Source: FEN-1073 sp963780865
GTDB taxonomy: Bacteria > Chloroflexota > Anaerolineae > Anaerolineales > RBG-16-64-43
DNA: 64,000 nt
Assembly: GCA_963780865.1 (NCBI GenBank)
Contig: CAWADT010000013.1
Coordinates: forward strand, 186,001 to 250,000
Direction: 5' to 3'
Part shown: positions 8,447 through 16,178 of the stretch, piece after piece
How positions within the stretch are numbered: position 1 is the stretch's first letter
How the letters are laid out: every line of letters begins with the position of its first letter
Made by a program: the position numbers and the translations under genes
The notes under the pieces: generated by a model
What the model was told of the DNA's origin: nothing
Database searches by the model: none
What the model saw: the letters and a program-made list of their open reading frames with translations, nothing else

Positions 8447-10984
8447 GTGAAGACAATTCCAGGCAACGTCCGCAAAGTGGATATCGACCGCGAAGTGCAG
8501 CAATCGTACCTGGATTACGCGATGAGCGTCATCGTGGCCAGGGCGCTGCCCGACGCGCGGGACGGATTGAAACCGGTCCAGCGCCGGATCCTGTTCGCGA
8601 TGCACGATATGAATCTCTCCCCGGCCGGCGCGCATAAAAAATCCGCCCGCATCGTCGGCGAGGTGTTGGGGAAGTACCATCCGCACGGCGATATGGCCGT
8701 GTACGAAACCATGGCCCGCCTGGCCCAGGATTTTTCGATGCGGTATCTGCTGGTGGACGGGCAGGGCAACTTCGGGTCGGTGGATGGGGACCCGCCCGCG
8801 GCGATGCGATACACCGAGGCCCGGCTGGCTCCGCTTTCGATGGAACTCCTGGCCGATTTGGAAAAAGACACCGTCCGCTTCTCCTCCAATTTTGACGAAT
8901 CGCTCCGGGAACCGGAAGTGCTTCCGGCCGCGGTTCCCAATTTGCTCGTCAACGGCGCCACCGGCATCGCCGTCGGGATGGCCACCTCCATTCCTCCGCA
9001 CAATCTCGGCGAAGTGTGCGACGCTCTGGTATTTATGCTGAAGTCCTGGAGCCGGCTGGATGATATTTCCGTCGAGGAGCTGACTCGCCATATTACCGGC
9101 CCCGATTTTCCGACCGGCGGGTTGATTCTCGACCCGGCCGGCAGCGAGGAGGGTTTGCTCGCGGCCTACGGATCCGGCCGCGGCAAAGTGAGCGTGCGCG
9201 CCCGGGCCCACGTGGAGGAGACCACCCGGGGCCGGTCGCGAATCCTCGTCACCGAACTTCCCTATCAGGTCAATAAAGCGGCGTTGCTCGAACGGATCGC
9301 GGAACTCGTGCGCGATGGATCCGTGGAGGGGATCGCCGATCTGCGCGACGAATCGGACCGGCGCGGGATGCGGATCGTGATCGACCTGAACCGGAACGCG
9401 GAAGCCGGAAAAGTGCTCGGCAGCCTCTACAAACGGACCCCGATGGAAACGACGTTCAGCATCAACCTGCTGGCGCTGGTCAATAACGAGCCGCGGATGC
9501 TTTCCCTCAAGCAGGCGCTGCGGGTGTTCCTCGACCACCGGCTGGAGGTGATCCGCAGGCGCAGCGCCTTCGAGTTGGCGCGCGCCAAGGAGCGCGCCAA
9601 CGTCCTGGAAGGGCTGCGGATCGCGTTGAAAAATCTGGACGAAGTGGTCCGGCTGATCCGCGCGTCGAAAGATCCGGACGAAGCCAAAATCCGACTGCAG
9701 AAACGGTTCAAACTAAGCGAGGTCCAGGCAACCGCTATTCTGGATATGCCCTTGCGCCGCCTGGCGTCGCTCGAACGGGAAAAGATCGAGCTGGAATACA
9801 AGGAGAAGCTCGCCCTAATCAAACAACTGGAGAAGATTCTCGCTTCCCCGAAACTTCTGCGTCAAACTTTGGTCGACGATTTGCTGAGGGTGAAAAAGCA
9901 ATTCGCCGACGCCCGCCGCAGCGTCATTGTCAAGGGGTGGGAAAAAACGCCGGAAGCCCCGCTCACGGCGGAGGCCGCTGTCCCGGCTACGGATTCCTGG
10001 GTTATTCTCCTGCGGGGCGGAGAACTTTCGCGAATGGAAGGAACCAAACCCTCGCCGGCGTTCGGTAAAAATCCGCCGCGGTTCATTTTGCGGGCCGGCA
10101 CCCGGGATATGCTTTACCTTTTCACCGAAAAGGGGCGCGCCGCCTCTGTTCCCGTACACGCCATCCCGCTGCGTTCCTCGCCGGGGGGCGGGGTTCCATT
10201 CTCCACCTTGTGCGCCCTCGAGGCGCCCAGCCGCGTGATCGCCGGGGCGGTCGTTTCGTCGCCGGAAGAGCCGGGCGCGGAGGATCCGCGATCCATCCTG
10301 CTCCTCACCCGGAAAGGCATGGTGAAGAAAACGCCGGTCTCGGAATTGCCCGGTTCTTCCTCCCAGGTTCTGCAGGCGATGAAAGTCGCGCCGGAAGATT
10401 CGGTCGGCTGGGCGTTCGTGACTTCGGGAAAAGATGATATTCTCATGATTACCTCCGTTGGCATGAGCATCCGCTTCCGCGAGGCGGACGTCCGTCCAAT
10501 GGGCTGGGGGACGGTCGGCGTGATGGGGATGCGGTTGACAAGGCCGGAAGAGCAAGTGGCGGTTGCCGCCGTGCCTCAACCCAGGGAGGAGATCGTGCTG
10601 CTGGCCGCCAACGGTCAGGGGAAGCGAATTCCCGCCGCGCAATATCCCGTCCAGGGCAGGTATGGCATGGGAACCTCAACCTGGAAGATTGCCGGCAAAT
10701 CCCGGATTTTGGGAGGATTTTCCGGAACATCCAACGACCGATTATTCCTCGTCTTTAAGGATGGGCAAAGCAAGGCGTTGCTGCTGGACGAGGTGCCGAG
10801 ACGCACCCGCCAGGGAGCGGGGAAGAATATACTTCCGCGAAAGGAAAAAGGAGTATTGGATTCGCTCGTACCGGTTCGAATAAAAGAGCCGGCGGCTAAA
10901 AAGAGGAAAGCGGTTGCCAAACCGCACAAGGCGCCGGCCCACAGCGTGAAGCGCACAACGAAGAAGAAACGCGGGAAGAAATAG
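8447..10984 (+). CDS. gyrA: type IIA DNA topoisomerase subunit A (GyrA type)
   Basis: An 845-residue subunit that cuts and rejoins the DNA gate. The active-site tyrosine is Y122 in AMRYTEARL, the same number as in E. coli, and the GKYHPHGD motif precedes it. The C-terminal half is the six-bladed DNA-wrapping domain. Two oddities: the quinolone-pocket positions 83 and 87 are Met and Glu, and I do not find a QRRGGKG GyrA-box at the first blade, the nearest match being QGRYGMG at 736-742. The last 30 residues are a Lys/Arg-rich tail. The GTG start follows GCGAGG. Gyrase is the most likely role, but a topoisomerase IV-like subunit is possible. Confidence 0.92.
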   Translation: MKTIPGNVRKVDIDREVQQSYLDYAMSVIVARALPDARDGLKPVQRRILFAMHDMNLSPAGAHKKSARIVGEVLGKYHPHGDMAVYETMARLAQDFSMRYLLVDGQGNFGSVDGDPPAAMRYTEARLAPLSMELLADLEKDTVRFSSNFDESLREPEVLPAAVPNLLVNGATGIAVGMATSIPPHNLGEVCDALVFMLKSWSRLDDISVEELTRHITGPDFPTGGLILDPAGSEEGLLAAYGSGRGKVSVRARAHVEETTRGRSRILVTELPYQVNKAALLERIAELVRDGSVEGIADLRDESDRRGMRIVIDLNRNAEAGKVLGSLYKRTPMETTFSINLLALVNNEPRMLSLKQALRVFLDHRLEVIRRRSAFELARAKERANVLEGLRIALKNLDEVVRLIRASKDPDEAKIRLQKRFKLSEVQATAILDMPLRRLASLEREKIELEYKEKLALIKQLEKILASPKLLRQTLVDDLLRVKKQFADARRSVIVKGWEKTPEAPLTAEAAVPATDSWVILLRGGELSRMEGTKPSPAFGKNPPRFILRAGTRDMLYLFTEKGRAASVPVHAIPLRSSPGGGVPFSTLCALEAPSRVIAGAVVSSPEEPGAEDPRSILLLTRKGMVKKTPVSELPGSSSQVLQAMKVAPEDSVGWAFVTSGKDDILMITSVGMSIRFREADVRPMGWGTVGVMGMRLTRPEEQVAVAAVPQPREEIVLLAANGQGKRIPAAQYPVQGRYGMGTSTWKIAGKSRILGGFSGTSNDRLFLVFKDGQSKALLLDEVPRRTRQGAGKNILPRKEKGVLDSLVPVRIKEPAAKKRKAVAKPHKAPAHSVKRTTKKKRGKK

Positions 10985-11031
10985 AATCGGAGGGTGCGGG
11001 ATTTCTTAAATCCCACCAATCAACTCGATCC

Positions 11032-12429
11032 ATGGACGTTTCCGCAACGGTACGGGAATATATCCAAGAGTTGCATCTGCTCTCCCCGCAGCAAACGGTC
11101 CTGGCAGCCGTTTCCGGCGGAGCGGATAGTCTTTGCCTGTTGCTGCTGTTAAAGGAATTGGGGTTTTTGGTTTCTGTCGCACATTTTGACCACGGGCTGC
11201 GGCCGGAAAGCGCGCGCGACGCGGAAATCGTAGCGGGCTTTGCCGGGAAGGTGGGGGTCGGCTTCTATGTTGAACGCGGCGAAGTGCGTACATGGGCAAA
11301 ACAAAACCGGATGACGCTGGAAGAAGCGGCGCGGGATCTGCGCTACGGTTTTTTTGCGCGGACGGCGGCCGCCTGCGGCGCCGCGGTCGTCGCCGTCGGG
11401 CATACCGCGGACGATCAAGCCGAAACCGTCCTGATGCATCTGGTGCGCGGGTCTGGGCTTCAAGGGCTGTGCGGAATCCGCCCGGACACCGCTTCGCGCG
11501 GCGTTCGCATCGTCCGCCCGTTGCTCAGGCTATCGCACGCGGAAACCGTGGAATATTGCCGCCGCTCCGGCTGGCTGCCGCTCGAGGATCCGAGCAATCG
11601 CGATCCGTCCTTTGCGCGCAACCGCATCCGCAGCGGGTTGATCCCGGGTTTAAGGGGGTACAACCCGCAGATCGTCCCTGTCCTTTGCCGCCTGGCTGAA
11701 ATCGCTGCGGCGCAAACGGAACTTCTGGATCAGGCGACGGACGAATTCTGGAACCGTTACCTCCTGCCGCCGGACGACGGCGCTGTGCGGATCGACCGCG
11801 CCGCGTTTAATCTGAGCCCGTTGGCCGTGCGCCAGGCGATCATCCGCCGCGCGGTGGCGGAGATTGCCGGGACGCTGCGCGATCTGGCTTTCCGCCACGT
11901 GAACCGGGCGATCGAATTTTCAATCCGCCCCACGTCCACCCGCCGCATGAACCTGGCGCTTGGGATCGATGCGTCGATCGAATCGCAAGCGCTGGTGCTT
12001 CGCAATCACGAAACCAGCCCAATGCCGCCCCCGTGGGAGAAGACTCCGCTTCCGGTTCCGGGTGCCGTGGCCATCCGCCGCCCGGAATGGAAGTTTCAGA
12101 TCGCAGGAAGGGAAGCCTCGGAAAAAACCATCGGCGTGGTGAAGGATTTATGGACCATCCAAATCGATGCCGACAAAATCCGCCTTCCGCTATTTCTCCG
12201 GAAGCGGGAGCCGGGTGACCAATTCTTCCCGGCCGGAATGGCCCGCGCGGTGAAACTAAATGATTTCCTGGCCGCGCACCATCTCCCCCGGGCAGAAAGA
12301 GACCTTTGGCCGTTGGTGTGCGACGGCGAAGGGATCCTCTGGATCCCGGGATTCCGCCTCCGCCAGGGAGCCGCCGCCTCAGTGCGATCGGCTGGATGGG
12401 TGGAGATTTCCGTCGACCGGGGGCTGTAG
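11032..12429 (+). CDS. tilS: tRNA(Ile)-lysidine synthetase
   Basis: A 465-residue enzyme that converts the wobble cytidine of the AUA-reading tRNA-Ile to lysidine using ATP and lysine. The PP-loop SGGADS is at residues 28-33. GHTADDQAETVLMHLVRG follows, then the helical middle domain with the NRDPSFARNRIR segment. The C-terminal TilS domain (about 380-460) includes REPGDQFFP and KLNDFLAAHHLPRAERD. Length is normal. It starts 47 bases after gyrA in the same direction; no strong ribosome site is visible. Confidence 0.93.
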   Translation: MDVSATVREYIQELHLLSPQQTVLAAVSGGADSLCLLLLLKELGFLVSVAHFDHGLRPESARDAEIVAGFAGKVGVGFYVERGEVRTWAKQNRMTLEEAARDLRYGFFARTAAACGAAVVAVGHTADDQAETVLMHLVRGSGLQGLCGIRPDTASRGVRIVRPLLRLSHAETVEYCRRSGWLPLEDPSNRDPSFARNRIRSGLIPGLRGYNPQIVPVLCRLAEIAAAQTELLDQATDEFWNRYLLPPDDGAVRIDRAAFNLSPLAVRQAIIRRAVAEIAGTLRDLAFRHVNRAIEFSIRPTSTRRMNLALGIDASIESQALVLRNHETSPMPPPWEKTPLPVPGAVAIRRPEWKFQIAGREASEKTIGVVKDLWTIQIDADKIRLPLFLRKREPGDQFFPAGMARAVKLNDFLAAHHLPRAERDLWPLVCDGEGILWIPGFRLRQGAAASVRSAGWVEISVDRGL

Positions 12430-12485
12430 ATTTGTCAGGGGGATTCCATTGATCCTGCCAACCGTTTAATTAGAAGTAAATAAAA

Positions 12486-12520
12486 CCGGGGTGTGAACTC
12501 TGCCCAGTTCCTCACCCCGG
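12486..12520 (-). terminator. intrinsic terminator of the histone-like gene
   Basis: CCGGGGTG/CACCCCGG outer stem with an inner GAAC/GTTC stem. On the minus strand it is followed by TTTTATTT, which fits termination of the gene that ends at 12577. Confidence 0.6.
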
Positions 12521-12576
12521 AAAAATAAAACGCTGTTGCAGGTAGGAGGTTTTTTTCGACCGGATTTCCAACCGAC

Positions 12577-13065
12577 TTACCGCTTTCCCTTTTTCTTGGC
12601 GGTTTTCTTTGCGGCTTTCTTTGCAGGTTTCTTGGCAGCCTTCTTGGCGGCCTTCTTTGGGGCTTTCTTGACGGCTTTGCGGACGACTTTCTTGGCGGGC
12701 TTCCGAACGACCGGCTTCTTGACTGCCGGGGCGGGAGCCGGAACGACTACGGGAGCCGGAACGGGGGTCATCGGAGCCGTCGGCTCGACAGGCGGAAAAG
12801 GAGCAGGTGTTTCGTTCATAGTCTTCTTGTCCTCCTTCAAAGGTTGATTGCTTATAGAGGCCGGAGATGCGGCCGGGGCATTAATGGGTGCATGATGGCG
12901 CAATTGGTCCACGGGAATTTTCAGCGCTTTGCGGCATCGTGGGCAGTGTTCGACGTGATGCCTGGCCTGAGTGGCATCCGCGACGGCGAGGGCAGCCGCC
13001 ACCGCTTCGGGACTCATTTGAAATGCCCAGCTGCAATACTGGCACCTCCAAGAAAAAGCTGACAT
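12577..13065 (-). CDS. zinc-ribbon protein with histone H1-like Lys/Ala tail
   Basis: A 162-residue two-part protein. The N-terminal part has a CxxC pair (YC..C at about 8-11) and an H-x-x-x-H-C-P-R-C pair at about 36-44, which look like one zinc ribbon. A Pro/Ala linker leads to a tail of repeated KKAAKKAAKK-type units typical of bacterial histone H1-like and MDP1/HupB-type DNA-binding tails. The ATG at 13065 has AGGAGG five bases upstream. A second in-frame ATG at 12819 has its own AAGGAGG, so a basic 80-residue product may also be made. Role in nucleoid organisation is inference. Confidence 0.75.
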   Translation of the reverse strand: MSAFSWRCQYCSWAFQMSPEAVAAALAVADATQARHHVEHCPRCRKALKIPVDQLRHHAPINAPAASPASISNQPLKEDKKTMNETPAPFPPVEPTAPMTPVPAPVVVPAPAPAVKKPVVRKPAKKVVRKAVKKAPKKAAKKAAKKPAKKAAKKTAKKKGKR

Positions 13066-13086
13066 CAATGCCTCCTATTCGTTTCT

Positions 13087-13115
13087 AATATACAGAATAT
13101 TTTAAAGAAATGCAA
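13087..13115 (-). promoter_or_regulatory. sigma70-type promoter for the histone-like gene
   Basis: Minus-strand TTGCAT (13110-13115) and TATATT (13087-13092) separated by 17 bases, just before the ribosome site of the gene starting at 13065. Confidence 0.65.
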
Positions 13116-13372
13116 ATGCTTTTGGAAGTTGTTCGCTCCACGTCAAGCGCGACTCGATCGACGGCGGAGCGGTTCCGCAATGGTCGTTTGGTTGACGATT
13201 GCGGCAGGCGCGCCGCCCGGGGATGGCGAAAGCGCTCGGTCAAACTGAACTCTCGCGTTCATGAAAACGGCCGCGCATCCTCCGGCCGGCGGCCGGGGCA
13301 AACATTAAAATTATTTGAATTGCATTGGTGGAGAGAATCAAGGTCATACCCTACCAATTGTGTCCGATTTTC
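13116..13372. other. non-coding stretch between divergent genes
   Basis: Between the two divergent promoters I see no gene or repeat. The sequence is moderately GC-rich with one GC-clamped palindrome (CGGCCGGCGGCCG, near 13280). Confidence 0.5.
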
Positions 13373-13401
13373 TTGACAAGCAATTGGTTAGCCGATACAA
13401 T
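13373..13401 (+). promoter_or_regulatory. strong sigma70-type promoter for superoxide dismutase
   Basis: TTGACA at 13373-13378, a 17-base spacer and TACAAT at 13396-13401. The transcript would have a leader of about 80 bases before the ATG at 13489. Confidence 0.75.
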
Positions 13402-13488
13402 CACTTTTGTTGGACCCTAAATTCCTCATCGGGTGTTTCCAATTCACTTGGCTGGGACGAACTTCATCGAGGGAAAGGAAGGATAACC

Positions 13489-14094
13489 ATGGCCCATGAA
13501 CTTCCCGCTCTGGCATACGAGTACAACGCGTTGGAACCCTTTATTGATGAACAAACCCTCCGATTGCACCACGACAAACACCATAAAGCCTATGTGGATG
13601 GTCTGAACAACGCCGAAGCCAAATTGCAGGAGGCGCGCGAGAAGGCCGATTTCGCGCTTGTAAAACATTGGACTCGCGAGCTGGCCTTCCACGGATCCGG
13701 CCACATCCTTCATTCCTTATATTGGACCATCATGGCGCCCAGCGGAAAGGGCGGGGGCGGAAAACCGGAAGGCGATCTGCTCCGGCGATTGGAAATGGAT
13801 TTCGGATCCTACGATGTGTTTTCCAAACAATTCAGCGCCACCGCCGTGGCCGTCGAGGGTTCCGGCTGGGCGGTCCTGGCGGCTTCGCCCCTGGCGAAAA
13901 AACTGGAAATTTTTGCGGTGGAAAAGCATCAGGATCTCACCCAGTGGGGGTGCGTTCCCGTGTTGACGGTAGACGTCTGGGAGCACGCGTATTATCTAAA
14001 ATATCAAAACCGCCGCGCCGATTACGTCAACGCCTGGTGGAACGTGGTCAATTGGCCGGAAGTGGCCAAACGCTGGGCAGCGACGGGACGGTAA
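13489..14094 (+). CDS. sodA: Fe/Mn superoxide dismutase
   Basis: A 201-residue cytoplasmic dismutase without signal peptide. Metal ligands are H27, H75 (HSLYW), D162 and H166 (DVWEHAYYL). The second-sphere residue is His (H147 in EKHQD) rather than the Gln of classical enzymes, as in mycobacterial and archaeal SODs, so metal preference (Fe, Mn or either) cannot be called. The C-terminus NAWWNVVNWPEV is typical. The ATG at 13489 follows GGAAGGAT; an in-frame extension upstream lies in the leader. A ferredoxin gene follows 85 bases downstream, which may place two oxidative-metabolism genes under one promoter. Confidence 0.95.
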   Translation: MAHELPALAYEYNALEPFIDEQTLRLHHDKHHKAYVDGLNNAEAKLQEAREKADFALVKHWTRELAFHGSGHILHSLYWTIMAPSGKGGGGKPEGDLLRRLEMDFGSYDVFSKQFSATAVAVEGSGWAVLAASPLAKKLEIFAVEKHQDLTQWGCVPVLTVDVWEHAYYLKYQNRRADYVNAWWNVVNWPEVAKRWAATGR

Positions 14095-14179
14095 GAAATA
14101 AAGACCGCGCCGGGTTGGATCCTGGCGGAACCCCGCGCGCAATCCATTCGTTTTCATTCCCGCAACAAGGAGACCTCTC

Positions 14180-14575
14180 ATGACGCATGTGATTACCAGT
14201 TTGTGCCTGCGCGACGGCGGATGCAAAGATGTTTGTCCGGTGGAGTGCATAATTCCCGGAAAGCCGGAATCGGATTGGCCGTGGTATTACATCGATCCGG
14301 ATACCTGCATCGATTGCGGCGCGTGTGTTGCCGAATGCCCGTTGGAGGCGATTTTCCCGCAGGATGATGTTCCGTCGGCGCTCGCGGCCAAGGAAGGCCA
14401 GCGGCTTTCCCGGCCGGAAGGCATGGCCGTTTACGACGGTATCGATCATTATAAGAAGCCGGTTCATCTGGACCATACGGTCATCCTCAAGGCTGGTCAG
14501 GCCGTGGATCTGCGACCGGATACCGCCGGGAATGCAAAATTTTTCAAGACGGGTCCGGGGTATTCCGCCAAATAG
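14180..14575 (+). CDS. ferredoxin with two Fe-S cluster sites
   Basis: A 131-residue ferredoxin. The first cluster region has C9, C15, C19 and C23 (CKDVCPVEC) and the second the classic CIDCGACVAECP with C43, C46, C49 and C53. The spacing resembles 7Fe/8Fe ferredoxins of the FdxA type, which carry low-potential electrons in the cytoplasm. The C-terminal 70 residues form a hydrophilic extension. AAGGAG lies before the ATG and a hairpin follows the stop. Partner enzyme is not evident from the neighbours. Confidence 0.9.
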   Translation: MTHVITSLCLRDGGCKDVCPVECIIPGKPESDWPWYYIDPDTCIDCGACVAECPLEAIFPQDDVPSALAAKEGQRLSRPEGMAVYDGIDHYKKPVHLDHTVILKAGQAVDLRPDTAGNAKFFKTGPGYSAK

Positions 14576-14580
14576 TTGAA

Positions 14581-14608
14581 AAATGGGAGCCGCAAACGGC
14601 TCCCATTT
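14581..14608 (+). terminator. hairpin between ferredoxin and aspartase genes
   Basis: Perfect 12-bp stem AAATGGGAGCCG with a CAAA loop, directly after the ferredoxin stop. The T-run is short, so partial readthrough into the next gene is possible. Confidence 0.6.
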
Positions 14609-14627
14609 GATTCAGGAGACTGGGATC

Positions 14628-16055
14628 GTGGAGATTCGCGTCGAAAAGGATTCCCTGGGCGAGGTTCGCGTGCCTGCGGCGGCACTTTACGGCGCACAGA
14701 CGCAGCGCGCGGTCGAGAATTTCACAGTCACCGGGCGTCGCCCGTATCGGGCGTTCATCTGGTCGGTGGCGGTCATCAAACGCGCCGCCGCAGTGGTCAA
14801 CGCCGAACTGGGGCTCCTCGATGGCGCGAAGGCTTCGGCCATCGCGCAAGCGGCCGGGGAAACGGCGGATGGCCAATGGGATGCGGAATTTGTGGTTGAC
14901 CCGATCCAGGCGGGGGCGGGAACCAGCCATAACATGAACGCCAACGAGGTTATCGCCAACCGCGCTACCCAATTGATGGGCGGGACGCTCGGAGAATACC
15001 GCGTGCGGCCGAACGATGATGTGAACATGGCCCAATCCACCAACGACGTCATTCCCTGCGCCATCCGATTGGGAATCCTCTGGCGATTGGAGGAATTGTT
15101 GGCAGCGGTGGAGGGCTTGTCGAAGGCGTTTGCAGAAAAATCTGTCGAATTTGACACAATCGTAAAATCAGGGCGAACGCATTTGCAGGATGCGGTTCCC
15201 ATTCGATTAGGGCAGGAAATGGGCGGCTACGCGAAGGCAATCGCCAGGGACGCGCTTCGCATCCGGACTGCCGGAACCACGCTTCTGCGTCTGGGAATTG
15301 GCGGTACGGCAACCGGAACCGGCCTCAACGCGCATCCCGAATTTCACTGCCGGATGGTTGCCCAAATCGCAAAACTCACCGGGTTCCCCGTCGAGCCCTC
15401 CGACAACCTGTTTAAATCCATGCAATCCATGGCGGACGTGGCGCATTTTTCCGCCTCGTTGCGAACCCTGGCCATTACGTTGACCCGAATTGCCAACGAC
15501 CTGCGGCTGCTTTCTTCCGGACCGAGCTCCGGCCTGGACGAGATCCGTTTTCCGCCCATGCAGCCGGGTTCATCGATCATGCCGGGGAAAATCAACCCGG
15601 TGATGGCCGAGATGCTGAATATGGCCATGATCCACGTCGTCGGCCTGGATGCGGCCGTGGCCCTGGCCTCGCAGGCGGGCCAATTGGAGCTCAACGTGAT
15701 GATGCCCATCATCGCCCAGGAAATCTTCGAGATGATGCAGGTGAGCATAGGCGCGATCCGCGCTTTTACGGAGAAGGGGGTGAAGGGCCTGGCCGCCAAC
15801 CCGTCCAAAGCGGCGGCCTGGCTGGAACGGAACGCGATCATCGCCACGGCGCTCAACCCGTTGATCGGCTACGCGGCGGCCGCGGAACTGGTCAAGGAAG
15901 CCGTTCGGCAGAATCGTTCCATCCGCGAACTGGCGTTGGAACAAGCGCGGGCGGGAAAGCTATCGCAGAAAGACGGGGGACGGAAAGTCACCGCCGCGGA
16001 TATTGAATCGGCGCTGGGGAATCTTCGCAAGATGACGGATGGGGGTCTGCTTTAA
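14628..16055 (+). CDS. aspartate ammonia-lyase / class II fumarase family
   Basis: A 475-residue member of the fumarase/aspartase superfamily, which makes fumarate by eliminating ammonia or water. The signature GSSIMPGKINPVM is intact and SGRTHLQDAVPIRLGQE supplies the substrate-binding loop. The residues after the signature (NPVM) and the AGQLELNVMMP segment look aspartase-like, whereas NPLIGYAAAAELVKEA resembles fumarase, so the substrate is undecided. I chose the GTG at 14628 because AGGAG lies nine bases upstream and the protein then starts VEIRVEKDSLGEV as relatives do; an ATG at 14583 would sit inside the terminator hairpin. Confidence 0.9.
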   Translation: MEIRVEKDSLGEVRVPAAALYGAQTQRAVENFTVTGRRPYRAFIWSVAVIKRAAAVVNAELGLLDGAKASAIAQAAGETADGQWDAEFVVDPIQAGAGTSHNMNANEVIANRATQLMGGTLGEYRVRPNDDVNMAQSTNDVIPCAIRLGILWRLEELLAAVEGLSKAFAEKSVEFDTIVKSGRTHLQDAVPIRLGQEMGGYAKAIARDALRIRTAGTTLLRLGIGGTATGTGLNAHPEFHCRMVAQIAKLTGFPVEPSDNLFKSMQSMADVAHFSASLRTLAITLTRIANDLRLLSSGPSSGLDEIRFPPMQPGSSIMPGKINPVMAEMLNMAMIHVVGLDAAVALASQAGQLELNVMMPIIAQEIFEMMQVSIGAIRAFTEKGVKGLAANPSKAAAWLERNAIIATALNPLIGYAAAAELVKEAVRQNRSIRELALEQARAGKLSQKDGGRKVTAADIESALGNLRKMTDGGLL

Positions 16056-16178
16056 AATAAAGACGGCAACGGTGCGCTTCAGTGGCGCCGACCTTGAGCA
16101 TTGCAAAGGGGTAGAGCACACAAGTTTGGCGTAGTTGGCTGCGCGCAGCACGTCCGCTGCAAGCGCGGGGAAGTCAAT

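Noticed and set aside
8255..9538. Long minus-strand open frame opposite gyrA
   Set aside because: It is the antisense of a strongly conserved gyrA segment, has biased Gly/Arg/His composition and runs into the tRNA-Leu gene.
12577..12760. KKAAKK tail as a tandem DNA repeat artefact
   Set aside because: Codons vary between units and the reading frame is maintained with a terminator downstream, so it is a real coding tail.
14583..14627. ATG start for the aspartase/fumarase gene at 14583
   Set aside because: It lies inside the terminator hairpin and lacks a ribosome site; the GTG at 14628 has AGGAG and gives the family N-terminus.
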